This document shows, piece after piece, positions 32,096-41,848 of a DNA stretch of 64,000 bases (its first letter is position 1; every line of letters begins with the position of its first letter). A program made the translations under genes and the position numbers. Location of the stretch: assembly GCA_945871105.1 (NCBI GenBank), contig CAMBUO010000004.1, positions 23,259-87,258 of the forward strand, in the 5' to 3' direction. A model generated the notes under the pieces. That model was not told the DNA's origin and did no database searches. It worked only from the letters and a program-made list of their open reading frames with translations. The stretch is from an uncultured Clostridia bacterium. GTDB lineage: Bacteria; Bacillota_I; Bacilli_A; RF39; UBA660.

Positions 32096-33623
32096 CTTTC
32101 TTTTCTACTCTCATGAAAATAGGTTTAAAGTCATTGATATGAATATTAGTTTCTAATTCACCAAATTCTTTAATAGTGTCTAAATCTTTTTTACTCGTAT
32201 TAAGTTGTCTTAATATTTCATTAGCTGTATCTGGTAAATAAGGTGTTAAAAGAATTGCCCCTATTCTAATAGATTCTAATAAGTTATAAAGTACTGTTTT
32301 TAATTTATCTTTATTTTCTTCTTTAGCAAGTAACCATGGGGTTGTTTCATCTATATATTTATTACATCTTCTAAATATTTCAAAAATACTATCTAAAGCT
32401 TCTGGTATTTCTAATAATTCCATATATTTTTCTACTTTAGATTCTGTATTAATTACTAAATTAATTAAATCTTCATCATATTCTGTTTTGACTTCACTAT
32501 TTTCAATGATTCCCTCAAAATATTTTGTTAACATTGATAAAGTACGATTAACTAGATTACCGACTGTATTAGCAAGATCGGTATTATAACGATTAATTAA
32601 TAATTCTTCAGAGAATTGTCCATCTGAACCAAATGGTACTTCACGAAGTAAATAATATCGAATAGCATCTTTACCATATTCATTTATATATTCTCGAGGA
32701 TCACGATAATTACCTAAACTTTTGGATATTTTACCACCATTAATAACTAACCAACCATGACCAAATACTTGATGTGGTAATGGTAAGTCTAAAGCCATTA
32801 ATATACAAGGCCAGATAATAGTATGAAATCTAACTATTTCTTTTCCAACAATATGTAAATCTGCTGGCCAATACTTTTGAAATTTACTATCATCATTAGT
32901 TAAATAACCTAAAGCACTAATATAATTAGATAAGGCATCTATCCATACATAGACCACGTGTTTAGAATCAAAAGTTACAGGTATTCCCCAAGTAAAAGTT
33001 GTACGTGATACACATAAATCTTCTAAACCTGGTTTAATAAAATTATTAATCATTTCGTTTTTACGTGATACAGGTTGAATAAACTCAGGATGTGATTCAA
33101 TATAGTCAACTAAACGATCTTGATATTTACTTAAACGAAAGAAATAAGCTTCTTCACTTGCTGGCTCAACATCTCTCCCACAATCAGGACATTTACCATC
33201 AACTAATTGACTTTCAGTCCAAAATGATTCACATGGAGTACAATATAGTCCTTCATAAGAACCTTTATAAATATCTCCTTGATCATATAATTTCTTAAAT
33301 ATTTTTTGCACTACTTCAACATGATCTTCATCCGTTGTACGAATAAAACGATCATATTCTATCCCTAAAGATTTCCATAAATCTTTAGCATTTTCTATAA
33401 CTTCATCAACATATTCTTTTGGTGTTACTCCTTTTTCCTCAGCTTTTCTTTGAATTTTTAAACCATGCTCATCGCTTCCTGTTAAAAAATAAACATCATA
33501 TCCATGTAACTTCTTATAACGAGCAAGACTATCAGCAATTACTGTTGTATAACAATGACCTATATGAAAATTAGCTGATGGATAATATATAGGTGTTGTT
33601 ATATAATATTTTTTATTTTCCAT
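32088..33623 (-). CDS. metG: Methionyl-tRNA synthetase (no C-terminal tRNA-binding domain)
   Basis: YYITTPIYYPSANFHIGHCYTT, CTPCESF/CPDCGRD zinc pair, KISKSLGN (KMSKS-type). Confidence 0.97.
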   Translation of the reverse strand: MENKKYYITTPIYYPSANFHIGHCYTTVIADSLARYKKLHGYDVYFLTGSDEHGLKIQRKAEEKGVTPKEYVDEVIENAKDLWKSLGIEYDRFIRTTDEDHVEVVQKIFKKLYDQGDIYKGSYEGLYCTPCESFWTESQLVDGKCPDCGRDVEPASEEAYFFRLSKYQDRLVDYIESHPEFIQPVSRKNEMINNFIKPGLEDLCVSRTTFTWGIPVTFDSKHVVYVWIDALSNYISALGYLTNDDSKFQKYWPADLHIVGKEIVRFHTIIWPCILMALDLPLPHQVFGHGWLVINGGKISKSLGNYRDPREYINEYGKDAIRYYLLREVPFGSDGQFSEELLINRYNTDLANTVGNLVNRTLSMLTKYFEGIIENSEVKTEYDEDLINLVINTESKVEKYMELLEIPEALDSIFEIFRRCNKYIDETTPWLLAKEENKDKLKTVLYNLLESIRIGAILLTPYLPDTANEILRQLNTSKKDLDTIKEFGELETNIHINDFKPIFMRVEKKDE

Positions 33624-33715
33624 AATTTCTCCTCCAATTTCTTATTTTTCTAATTTTAATTTTATTATTTAATATTACACATCCGTTTAAACATATTTAT
33701 CACTCCTTTTAAATA

Positions 33716-33925
33716 TTAAAAAAAATCCTCATCCAAAGGACGAAGATTTCGTGGTACCACCTTATTTCACATATATAATATGCCTCACCTTATAACGTAG
33801 TTACCCGATTAATATTCTTAATAAGCTCCAAAACCATCTTCAATTAATTCCTTTAATTTCTCTCACCAACCGAAATCTCTCTGAAAATTTCTTAATTTAC
33901 TCATTTCTTCATTGCTTTTATATGC
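33716..33925 (-). promoter_or_regulatory. T-box riboswitch, Met-specific, upstream of metG
   Basis: Minus-strand RNA contains GGTTGGTGAGAG stem-I signature, gaagATGgttttggagc with ATG as probable specifier, T-box AAGGTGGTACCACGAAA, and terminator TCTTCGTCCtttGGATGAGGAtttttttt. Confidence 0.92.
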
Positions 33926-33948
33926 CTATATTAACATATAATTTTTAA

Positions 33949-34470
33949 TTATTCAAGATAATTTTCTAAATATAAACTCATTAATTGTAATAATTTCAAA
34001 TCACTATTTTCTAAATTAGTATTAGATAATAAAATTAATAAACCAATCATATCTCCATTTACAATAATTGATTTAATAGAATAAGATACCTTTATATCTG
34101 ACATATTACTATTTAAACTTAAATTAACAGGAATTAATTCACTTACATCTTTTCTATTATCAACTATATTAGCTAGATAAGGACTTAATTCTAAATTAAT
34201 ATAATCTTTATAATCTTTCGTTGTTAAAACTATTTTATCTAAATTAGTAATTATAATATCTCGATCATAAACACTTTTAATAATATCAATTAAATTATTA
34301 ATACTTTTATCATATTCATGAATATCTGAATATTTATTTAAAACAATATTATCATTTAAAACATTTATTTCTACTTGTTCATTTTCTTTAATTTTTAAAG
34401 TCTTTCTTATCTCTTTTGGTATTACTACTCTTCCTAAATTATCAATTCTTCTTACAATACCACTTGTCAT
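33949..34470 (-). CDS. spoVT: Stage V sporulation protein T (AbrB-type regulator)
   Basis: MTSGIVRRIDNLGRVVIPKEIRKTLKIKENEQVEI plus GAF-like C-terminus. Confidence 0.88.
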   Translation of the reverse strand: MTSGIVRRIDNLGRVVIPKEIRKTLKIKENEQVEINVLNDNIVLNKYSDIHEYDKSINNLIDIIKSVYDRDIIITNLDKIVLTTKDYKDYINLELSPYLANIVDNRKDVSELIPVNLSLNSNMSDIKVSYSIKSIIVNGDMIGLLILLSNTNLENSDLKLLQLMSLYLENYLE

Positions 34471-34512
34471 TTGATCACCCAAAATTAGTATTGGTAAATC
34501 TTGTTAATTTAT

Positions 34513-34558
34513 ACAAAAAAAGAATTAAACACCTATTGTATTCTTGTTTAATTCTAAA
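34513..34558 (-). terminator. Terminator downstream of the 196-aa ORF
   Basis: aaaaaaAGAATTAAAC...GTTTAATTCT long stem. Confidence 0.5.
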
Positions 34559-35115
34559 TATTTTAAATAAGTTTCTTGAAAAGTATTAATTAAGATAATA
34601 TCTCTATTACGAATAATATCTAATATTTTATTATTTAAATTTATTATAAAAATATTTTCTAAATAATCTTTTAATCTTTTTTGTTTAAATTTATCATTTA
34701 TATCATTTAACAAAAGTTTTTCCAATTGTTTAATTTCTTGACTTGTAAATTCTTTTATTTGTTTTTCTAAAGAAAAATAGTTATCTTGAATATTATTTTT
34801 ACATATTTCTAAATCATCATGAATAATAATAGTATTTTTTAAATCTAATTTTTTATTATCTAATAAATTCATAAATTCAACGCGATATTGTTCAAAGAAA
34901 CTAGATACTTTTTCTTCTATTAATTCTTGATTTAAGAAGCTTTCTTCAATATCTATAATTTTTTTAATAAGCATTTCTTTGTTAGTATTAAGTAGATTAT
35001 CAACTGTTAAGACAAGAACTTCTAAATTGTTATCAAGATCAAGATTTAGTTTATTTAAATAAATTTCTTTATTTTTGATCTTTAATTGATCTTTTACATC
35101 TTCATTATCGTTCAT
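34525..35115 (-). CDS. Hypothetical coiled-coil protein
   Basis: 196-aa charged helical ORF, no recognised motif. Confidence 0.5.
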   Translation of the reverse strand: MNDNEDVKDQLKIKNKEIYLNKLNLDLDNNLEVLVLTVDNLLNTNKEMLIKKIIDIEESFLNQELIEEKVSSFFEQYRVEFMNLLDNKKLDLKNTIIIHDDLEICKNNIQDNYFSLEKQIKEFTSQEIKQLEKLLLNDINDKFKQKRLKDYLENIFIINLNNKILDIIRNRDIILINTFQETYLKYLELNKNTIGV

Positions 35116-35236
35116 ATTTAACCCTTTCTATTAATTACTACACGTTTAGGATAACAAATTTTTTTCCTATTGTCAAATATTGTCAAGATTAACTTTCAAT
35201 TTATGTTATTAGAAATCAATTATTAGAAGAAAAGAA

Positions 35237-35482
35237 CTAGTTTTTGACTAATTCTTTACTATCTGTTTTAAATAATAATCCTACATCTATTTCTAAAGCA
35301 ACTGCAATATCATAGACAGTTTGAACAGAAAATGTATTGGCAACTTTCTCTGATTCTATTTGTCTTATATAATCATGAGATAAGTCAGTTAATTCAGCTA
35401 ATTTAGCTTGCGTTAAACCTTTTTCTTGTCTATATTTTTTTATGTTATGACGAATAACACTATAAATATCAACATATTCCAT
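35237..35482 (-). CDS. XRE-family HTH regulator
   Basis: IRHNIKKYRQEKGLTQAKLAELTDLSHDYIRQIESEKVANTFSVQTVYDIAVALEI. Confidence 0.9.
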   Translation of the reverse strand: MEYVDIYSVIRHNIKKYRQEKGLTQAKLAELTDLSHDYIRQIESEKVANTFSVQTVYDIAVALEIDVGLLFKTDSKELVKN

Positions 35483-35523
35483 ATTTTACCACCAAAGTTA
35501 TTATCTCATTTTCTATTATTAGT

Positions 35524-35562
35524 TATATGTGAGTTGATAACTCACATATAATGTGGTATAAT
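35524..35562 (+). promoter_or_regulatory. Sigma-A-like plus-strand promoter overlapped by a perfect 12-bp inverted repeat (probable XRE operator)
   Basis: TATATGTGAGTT-GAT-AACTCACATATA (35524-35550); TTGATA (35534-35539), 17-bp spacer, TATAAT (35557-35562). Confidence 0.7.
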
Positions 35563-35568
35563 GATTTC

Positions 35569-35722
35569 GAAAGAACTTATTGATTTTATATAAAAACCTT
35601 TTACCATGTTAATAAGTTTTTTCATATTATATATTAATTATTTGAAAATCCATATATTACCATTCAAATAGTTAATAAAATTGGGTTGTGATGAGTATAA
35701 AGTTTCATTACAACCCTTTTAA
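35569..35722 (+). ncRNA. Candidate structured small RNA of the XRE-Fic island
   Basis: Downstream of the promoter above: three successive inverted repeats (AACTTATT/AATAAGTT; TATTTGAA/TTCAAATA; GGGTTGTGATGA/TCATTACAACCC followed by TTTT); no ORF. Confidence 0.4.
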
Positions 35723-35741
35723 TTTAACTATTTTAAAAATT

Positions 35742-36821
35742 TTATAGTTGTTCAATAAAGGTATCATATATTCTTATGTACCTATAAGTTATTCTATTAG
35801 TATCTTCTTTTTTTTCTTTTACAATTATATTTAACTCAACTAAACGATGCAAAATATTATTAATAGAATTAATATGGGCTCCTAATTCCTCTACCATTTC
35901 TTGTGCAGTAAATACTATTTTTTTCATCATTAATGGATGCATTTTAAGTACCAAACTACCTTTAATTTCTTTTTTTATAATTTCTTCATCTTCATCATAT
36001 ACTTTATTAATTTTTTCAATTCTTCCTATATTTCTAGTACATTGATCTACTACACATTGTAAGAAAAACCTAATAAATCCATCGACATTTCCACTTCTAC
36101 ATTCATTTAATGCATTATAGTAATTTGCTTTAAATAATTCTATTATCTCTGATAAAAATAATATTGGTTCATCTTCTTTTAATTTTGCAAGTTGAAGAGT
36201 CATTAAAGCTCTACCCATTCTACCATTACCATCTTTATATGGATGAATTGATTCAAATTGGACATGTGATATTGCAACTTTAATAAATGCTTCATCATCG
36301 TACATATCATTCATATAATCCATTAAATTATCTAATAATTCAGGAACTTCTTCTGGAATTGGTGGAACAAATGTAGCTCCTTCTTTTCCAAGTCCTATTG
36401 GACCTATATAATTTTGAATAGAACGAATTTCACCTGGTGATTTATCTTTACCTCTAACACCAGATAGCAATATTTTATGCATTGAATTAATCATAGAAAT
36501 ACTGAATTTTTTATCTTTCAATTTTTCATTCGCATATTCTAACATTTTCTTTAAATTTTTTACTTCTTGAATACTATCATTAGATTCTTTGTAATTCATA
36601 TAATATATATCATCTTGAGATATTTGCGTTCCCTCAATTCTTGATGATCTAACACTTTCTCCTAATACTAAAGAATCTAAAAAATATTTTTGATCAAACT
36701 TAAACATTTTTAATAAAGACTTATATTGTCCATATTTATCGTTAGCTTTACCCAATAGTTTAATTGTTTCTTTATCAAGTTTATATTGTATCGGTAATAA
36801 TTTAGCTTTATATGGTTCCAT
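35742..36821 (-). CDS. Fic-domain protein (class II-type N-terminal inhibitory motif, C-terminal winged helix)
   Basis: SVRSSRIEGTQIS (S/TxxxE-G) and HPYKDGNGRMGRAL Fic motif; C-term AQEMVEELGAHINSINNILHRLVELNII. Confidence 0.93.
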   Translation of the reverse strand: MEPYKAKLLPIQYKLDKETIKLLGKANDKYGQYKSLLKMFKFDQKYFLDSLVLGESVRSSRIEGTQISQDDIYYMNYKESNDSIQEVKNLKKMLEYANEKLKDKKFSISMINSMHKILLSGVRGKDKSPGEIRSIQNYIGPIGLGKEGATFVPPIPEEVPELLDNLMDYMNDMYDDEAFIKVAISHVQFESIHPYKDGNGRMGRALMTLQLAKLKEDEPILFLSEIIELFKANYYNALNECRSGNVDGFIRFFLQCVVDQCTRNIGRIEKINKVYDEDEEIIKKEIKGSLVLKMHPLMMKKIVFTAQEMVEELGAHINSINNILHRLVELNIIVKEKKEDTNRITYRYIRIYDTFIEQL

Positions 36822-36884
36822 TTTTTCACCCTCCTATTATAATATATCATATTTTTAAAAAAATATACAATCAATCTCAAATTA

Positions 36885-37094
36885 ATGTATATTTTATACC
36901 TTTTTTACACATTTTTCAATCATATAATGTGTATTTTATACCTTTTTTACACATTTTTCAATCATATAATGTATATTTTATACCATTTTTGCACATTTTT
37001 CAATCACATAATGTGTTTTTTATAACTTTTTTACACATTTTTTAACAAAATAATGTGTATTTTATATCATTTTCATACTATTTTACACAATATT
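36885..37094. repeat. 42-bp tandem repeat array (four to five copies, last partial/diverged)
   Basis: Units begin at 36885, 36927, 36969, 37011, 37053; consensus ATGTGTATTTTATACCTTTTTTACACATTTTTCAATCATATA with internal ATGTGTA/TACACAT arms. Confidence 0.9.
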
Positions 37095-37134
37095 TATTAT
37101 TTCTATTACTACAATTATTTTTTTTAATATATTT

Positions 37135-37989
37135 CTACTTATTTTCTATTTTCTTAGTTTCATCGATATATTGATAACTCAATGCATTATCTTTCGTTAC
37201 AACTGATTCTTTAAGTCTTACTTCTATATCTTTTCTTGTATTATTGGCAACTTGTCCACCTTGTTTAGCAATTTTTCTATTTTCTTCAAGTCCAATAGGT
37301 TTGTACTTTTCTGCTAATTTTCGCGTTGTTAATTCACCAATATCAGCAAGTGCAACTTCTAATTCAGACATATTATCTCTTAACGATTCTTTTCTTAAAC
37401 CCTTATATTCTTTATATTCTTTAGCAGTCATTCCAGACCATTCTTTATAAATATCATTTGTTAAAATAGCAAATTCAACTTCTTCTGTTACTCCGCCATT
37501 TTTCCAAGTATCAGTTAATTTTTTTCTATCTTGTATTCCTTTTATTCTTTTAATAATCCAATCTTCATCATAACCCTTAGCTCTATACATATCTATAGCT
37601 CTTTGTACTGTTAACGATGGATCAAATACTTCATCTATTCTTTCCTTACCTAGTTTGGCTAACCATTGTTTTATTGGTTCAGCATTTTTAGATGGAATAG
37701 CTTCAATTATTCTAAACATTCCTTCAATATCAGTTACATCCGTACTATAATATTTTCCATCAGATGCTTTTAACTTAAGTTGGTTACAATTTGTAACCGA
37801 CTCATTTCCCTCTCGTTTTAATCTATGTTTTAAAACTTTCCAATAATTTCTAGGATTCTCACTTTCCGATAATACTCCAACTAAATCTACTATACTAATA
37901 TAATATTTTTCTTCTTCTTTATCCCATACTGTTCTAATAGTTTCATTATTAAATATTTTATTTACTAAATGCATTTTATCTTGATTCAT
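37135..37989 (-). CDS. BRO-N / DinD-like protein
   Basis: N-term IRTVWDKEEEKYYISIVDLVGVLSES (Bro-N-like) and C-term GLRKESLRDNMSELEVALADIGELTTRKLAEKYKPIGLEENRKIAKQGGQVA (DinD-like). Confidence 0.75.
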   Translation of the reverse strand: MNQDKMHLVNKIFNNETIRTVWDKEEEKYYISIVDLVGVLSESENPRNYWKVLKHRLKREGNESVTNCNQLKLKASDGKYYSTDVTDIEGMFRIIEAIPSKNAEPIKQWLAKLGKERIDEVFDPSLTVQRAIDMYRAKGYDEDWIIKRIKGIQDRKKLTDTWKNGGVTEEVEFAILTNDIYKEWSGMTAKEYKEYKGLRKESLRDNMSELEVALADIGELTTRKLAEKYKPIGLEENRKIAKQGGQVANNTRKDIEVRLKESVVTKDNALSYQYIDETKKIENK

Positions 37990-38004
37990 AAAACCACTCC
38001 TTTC

Positions 38005-38340
38005 TTAATTATTTTCTTTTGAAGCTAAATATACTTTCATAATTGAAACGAATAAATCTTCTTTTTGGATATTTGTTAATTCTTTACTTGCAAATAATAA
38101 TTTTGCTTTTTCGATTAAATCCAAACAAGAATCCGTCGTTTCAGACATAACAAAATAAGACATATCTACTTGAAAGTATTCACATAGTTTCTCTAATTGT
38201 TTTAAGCTTAAATTTCTTCTTCCACTTTCTAAATTAGATATTTGACTCCTACTAAGTTCTAATACCTCAGCTAAATCATCTTGTTTTAATCCTCGTCTAT
38301 TTCTTAATAATTTAACTTTATCTCCTAATTCTGAATACAT
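38005..38340 (-). CDS. XRE-family HTH regulator
   Basis: VKLLRNRRGLKQDDLAEVLELSRSQISNLESGRRNLSLKQLEKLCEYFQV. Confidence 0.9.
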   Translation of the reverse strand: MYSELGDKVKLLRNRRGLKQDDLAEVLELSRSQISNLESGRRNLSLKQLEKLCEYFQVDMSYFVMSETTDSCLDLIEKAKLLFASKELTNIQKEDLFVSIMKVYLASKENN

Positions 38341-38566
38341 ATCTTAATCACCTCATGAATATAGTATAACAATAATATTTCAAATAGTAAATAATTTTAT
38401 AAAAATGTTTCAATTAATTTAAATTAATAAAATTTATTTCTTTACTACTTTTTTAAATTTGATACCTGATAATGTATCTAAAAATATTTTAAAACTATAA
38501 ATTTATTAAATAAATAAAAAAGAATAGGTATTTTAACCTATCTTTAGAGAGTACTTTTTTTATTAA

Positions 38567-41500
38567 TTATTTAAATAAATCAATTAAATAATAGATAAAA
38601 TGTTTTTCTAATCCTTTTAAAGTAAGAGTAACATGAAATCTTAAATTACTATAATTAAAACTAAAATTACGACTTATTTTATAAGCTTTCATGAATAATT
38701 CTTCACCATTTATATTTTTAGAATGATCAATATCAAAAGTTAATTCTACTTTATCTTTTGTTTGGATAGATTTTTCAATTCCTATTGATTTAGCTAATTT
38801 TTCAAACCATTCTTCTAGCATATATATTTCTATTTCGGAATCTACTTTACCAAAACGATCTTCAAATTCTGATTTTACTTTTATTAAAGTATCATAACTA
38901 TCAATAGTGCTAATTAGTTTATGAATTTCAATTTTTAAATCACTATCCGTTGTATATTTATCAGAGATATGGGTTGTAACATTTAAAATTGGTTTCTCGT
39001 CTTTAATCTCTTCTTCAACAATAGTTTCGCCTTTTAAACGTTTAATTTCATCATTTAAGATTTTTAAATATAAATCAATTCCAATTGTATCCATAAAACC
39101 AGCTTGTTCTGAACCTAAGATATCTCCAGCTCCTCTTATTGATAAATCACGGTTAGCAATATGGTAACCACTACCAAGTTCAGTAAATTCTTTTAAAACA
39201 TTTAATCTTTTAATAGCAGCTTCACCAAGGACTTTATTTTCAGGATATAATAGATAAGCATAAGCTATTTTATTACTTCTTCCTACTCTTCCCCTTATTT
39301 GATATAATTGAGAAAGACCAAAATGATCAGCATCATAAACAATTAAGGTATTAGCATTAGGAATATCTATTCCGGTTTCAATAATTGTTGAGCATAATAA
39401 AATATCATATTCATGATTAATAAATTTAATCATCCGATTTTCTAGTTCTACTTTCGTTAATTGTCCATGAGCAACAACAATTCTCGCCGTTGGTACTATT
39501 TTTTGAATTTCATTCATTTTATCTTCTATTTTTTCAACTCGGTTATAAAGAATAAATACTTGTCCATCGCGAAGCATTTCTTTAACAATTGCGTCTTTAA
39601 TTATCTGTTCTTGTTCATATACAACATAAGTTTGAACTGGATAACGATTAACGGGAGGAGTTGTAATTACAGATAAAGATCTAATACCGACAATTGACAT
39701 TTGTAATGTTCTTGGAATTGGAGTGGCTGTTAAGGTTAGAACATCAACATTTGTTTTATATTGTTTTAATTTTTCTTTATGAGCTACACCAAATCTTTGT
39801 TCTTCATCAATAACTAATAAACCTAAATCTTTTGGTTTTATATCATTTCCTAGTAAACGATGGGTACCAATAACAATATCAACAGTTCCATTACTTAATC
39901 CTTCAAGAATTTCTTTTATCTTTTTCGGGGTAGTGAAACGATTTAATAATTCTATTTTCACTGGAAAATTTTTAAATCTTTCTAAAGCACTGTTATATTG
40001 TTGACTAGATAAAATAGTTGTTGGACATAGATATAACACTTGTTTATTATCATATACAGCTTTAAACATAGCCCGAAAAGCTACTTCTGTTTTGCCAAAT
40101 CCAACATCTCCACATAATAATCTATCCATTGGTTTGGATGATTCCATATCTTTTTTTATCTCTTCAAAAGCTTTTAATTGATCTAAAGTTGGAGTATACA
40201 TAAATTCTTTATAAAATTCTTCATGATATTTCGTGTCTTTAGAGAAAGCAAAACCTTTTTTCATTTCTCTTTCAGCATATAATCTAATTAATTTATCAGC
40301 AATATCTCGAACTTTACTAATAATTCTTTGTTTATTCTTTTTCCATTCTAAACTACCTAAACCATTTATTTTAGGTAATATTCCTTCTTTACCAGAATAC
40401 TTGCTAATTAATTCTATTTTTTCAACAGGAATATAAAGTTTATCATCATCTTTATATAAAACTTCTAAATAATCTTTCTTTAAATCTCCAACATTTAAAG
40501 TTTTAATACCATTATAAATACCTATTCCATTAATACTATGAACAACATAATCTCCTACTTCTAATTTATTAATATTATCAATTTTTGTAGCATATTTAAA
40601 TTTCGTTTTATACTTTTTCTTAGTAGTATTTATATTAAATAAATCTTTATCCGTAATAATTATTTTATCTTCATAACTAAAACCTTTTGGAAAGTCATAT
40701 TGAATAATATTTAAAAGAATATCACTTAAATTATTAGTATCAGTTAATAAATAAGGTATATCTAAATATTTAGTAAAATTTTTAATTTGATAATCTTTTA
40801 AACAAATAATTATTTGTTTATTTAACTCTAAATTAGATTTTAAATAAGCATTTATACTATCTAAGTTTTCATGAAATTTAGGTACACTTTTAATTTTAAA
40901 ATCTATATAATTATTAAATTTATGATTAGGAATTAGATTATCAATACTTAAATAATGTATAACTTTATTGATATCTAATATATCTAGTGAAAACATATAT
41001 TTTCCTTGATAATCATCTTGTTCTTGATAAGTTTTTATTTCCTCTTGCATTTTTAAATAATAATTATTTAATTGAGGATAATCCTTGATAACTAAAATAG
41101 GATTATTTAAATAGTCTTCAATATTCTTGGTATCTTTTAAATAATCTGGTAAATATTTTTGTTTTCTTTTTGTTTCTTCTAAATTAGTATAATTAGTTAA
41201 TAAAAATTCGGTATAAGGATTGATAACTACTTCGTTTAATTCTTGAATACTTTTTTGATTATCTTCATCAAATTCGCGAATAGAATCTATTTCATCACCA
41301 AAGAATTCAATACGAATTGGATGATTAAAGGAAACTGGGAATATATCTATTATAAAGCCACGGACTCCTATTTCTCCGGTTGTTGTAACAATTGTTTCTC
41401 TTTTATAACCAATATCGTATAATTTATTAACTAATTTTTTTGGATCTATTTCATCACCTGTTTTTAAATTAATAATATTATCTTGATATACTTTTTTACT

Positions 41501-41848
41501 AGGTAAATATCTTAAATAACCCATTAAATTAGTAATAACAATCTTTGGTTTTTCTAATAGTAATTCATTTAAAGTTTCTAATCTCGTTACTTTTAAATCA
41601 GGACTAATACTTAAAGCTTCACTAGTTAAAAAATCATCCATGGGAAAGAATAAAACATCATCAGTTAAAGTAGTTAAGTTATTTAAATAAATATTAGCTT
41701 CGGTTAAACTTGAGGTTACTAATAAAATACTTTTTTTCTCTTGATTGAATAATTGTTTTAAATAAAGACAAAAAGACTCATCAGTCATTCCTGATAAGCC
41801 AAGATTAATTTGATATTTTACTTGGAATAATTCATCTAGTTTCTTCAT
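38567..41848 (-). CDS. mfd: Transcription-repair coupling factor
   Basis: CarD-like RID (VGDYVVHSINGIGIYNGI), helicase motifs LLCGDVGFGKTEVAFRA, DEEQRFG, LTATPIPRTLQMS. Confidence 0.97.
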   Translation of the reverse strand: MKKLDELFQVKYQINLGLSGMTDESFCLYLKQLFNQEKKSILLVTSSLTEANIYLNNLTTLTDDVLFFPMDDFLTSEALSISPDLKVTRLETLNELLLEKPKIVITNLMGYLRYLPSKKVYQDNIINLKTGDEIDPKKLVNKLYDIGYKRETIVTTTGEIGVRGFIIDIFPVSFNHPIRIEFFGDEIDSIREFDEDNQKSIQELNEVVINPYTEFLLTNYTNLEETKRKQKYLPDYLKDTKNIEDYLNNPILVIKDYPQLNNYYLKMQEEIKTYQEQDDYQGKYMFSLDILDINKVIHYLSIDNLIPNHKFNNYIDFKIKSVPKFHENLDSINAYLKSNLELNKQIIICLKDYQIKNFTKYLDIPYLLTDTNNLSDILLNIIQYDFPKGFSYEDKIIITDKDLFNINTTKKKYKTKFKYATKIDNINKLEVGDYVVHSINGIGIYNGIKTLNVGDLKKDYLEVLYKDDDKLYIPVEKIELISKYSGKEGILPKINGLGSLEWKKNKQRIISKVRDIADKLIRLYAEREMKKGFAFSKDTKYHEEFYKEFMYTPTLDQLKAFEEIKKDMESSKPMDRLLCGDVGFGKTEVAFRAMFKAVYDNKQVLYLCPTTILSSQQYNSALERFKNFPVKIELLNRFTTPKKIKEILEGLSNGTVDIVIGTHRLLGNDIKPKDLGLLVIDEEQRFGVAHKEKLKQYKTNVDVLTLTATPIPRTLQMSIVGIRSLSVITTPPVNRYPVQTYVVYEQEQIIKDAIVKEMLRDGQVFILYNRVEKIEDKMNEIQKIVPTARIVVAHGQLTKVELENRMIKFINHEYDILLCSTIIETGIDIPNANTLIVYDADHFGLSQLYQIRGRVGRSNKIAYAYLLYPENKVLGEAAIKRLNVLKEFTELGSGYHIANRDLSIRGAGDILGSEQAGFMDTIGIDLYLKILNDEIKRLKGETIVEEEIKDEKPILNVTTHISDKYTTDSDLKIEIHKLISTIDSYDTLIKVKSEFEDRFGKVDSEIEIYMLEEWFEKLAKSIGIEKSIQTKDKVELTFDIDHSKNINGEELFMKAYKISRNFSFNYSNLRFHVTLTLKGLEKHFIYYLIDLFK

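Noticed and set aside
36812-37045. 77-aa plus-strand ORF with YNVYFIPFLHIFQS repeats
   Set aside because: Direct translation of the 42-bp tandem repeat (42 = 14 codons, so the frame stays open); no RBS or family match.
36885-37094. Repeat array considered as a CRISPR
   Set aside because: Copies are directly contiguous with no variable spacers and no cas genes nearby.
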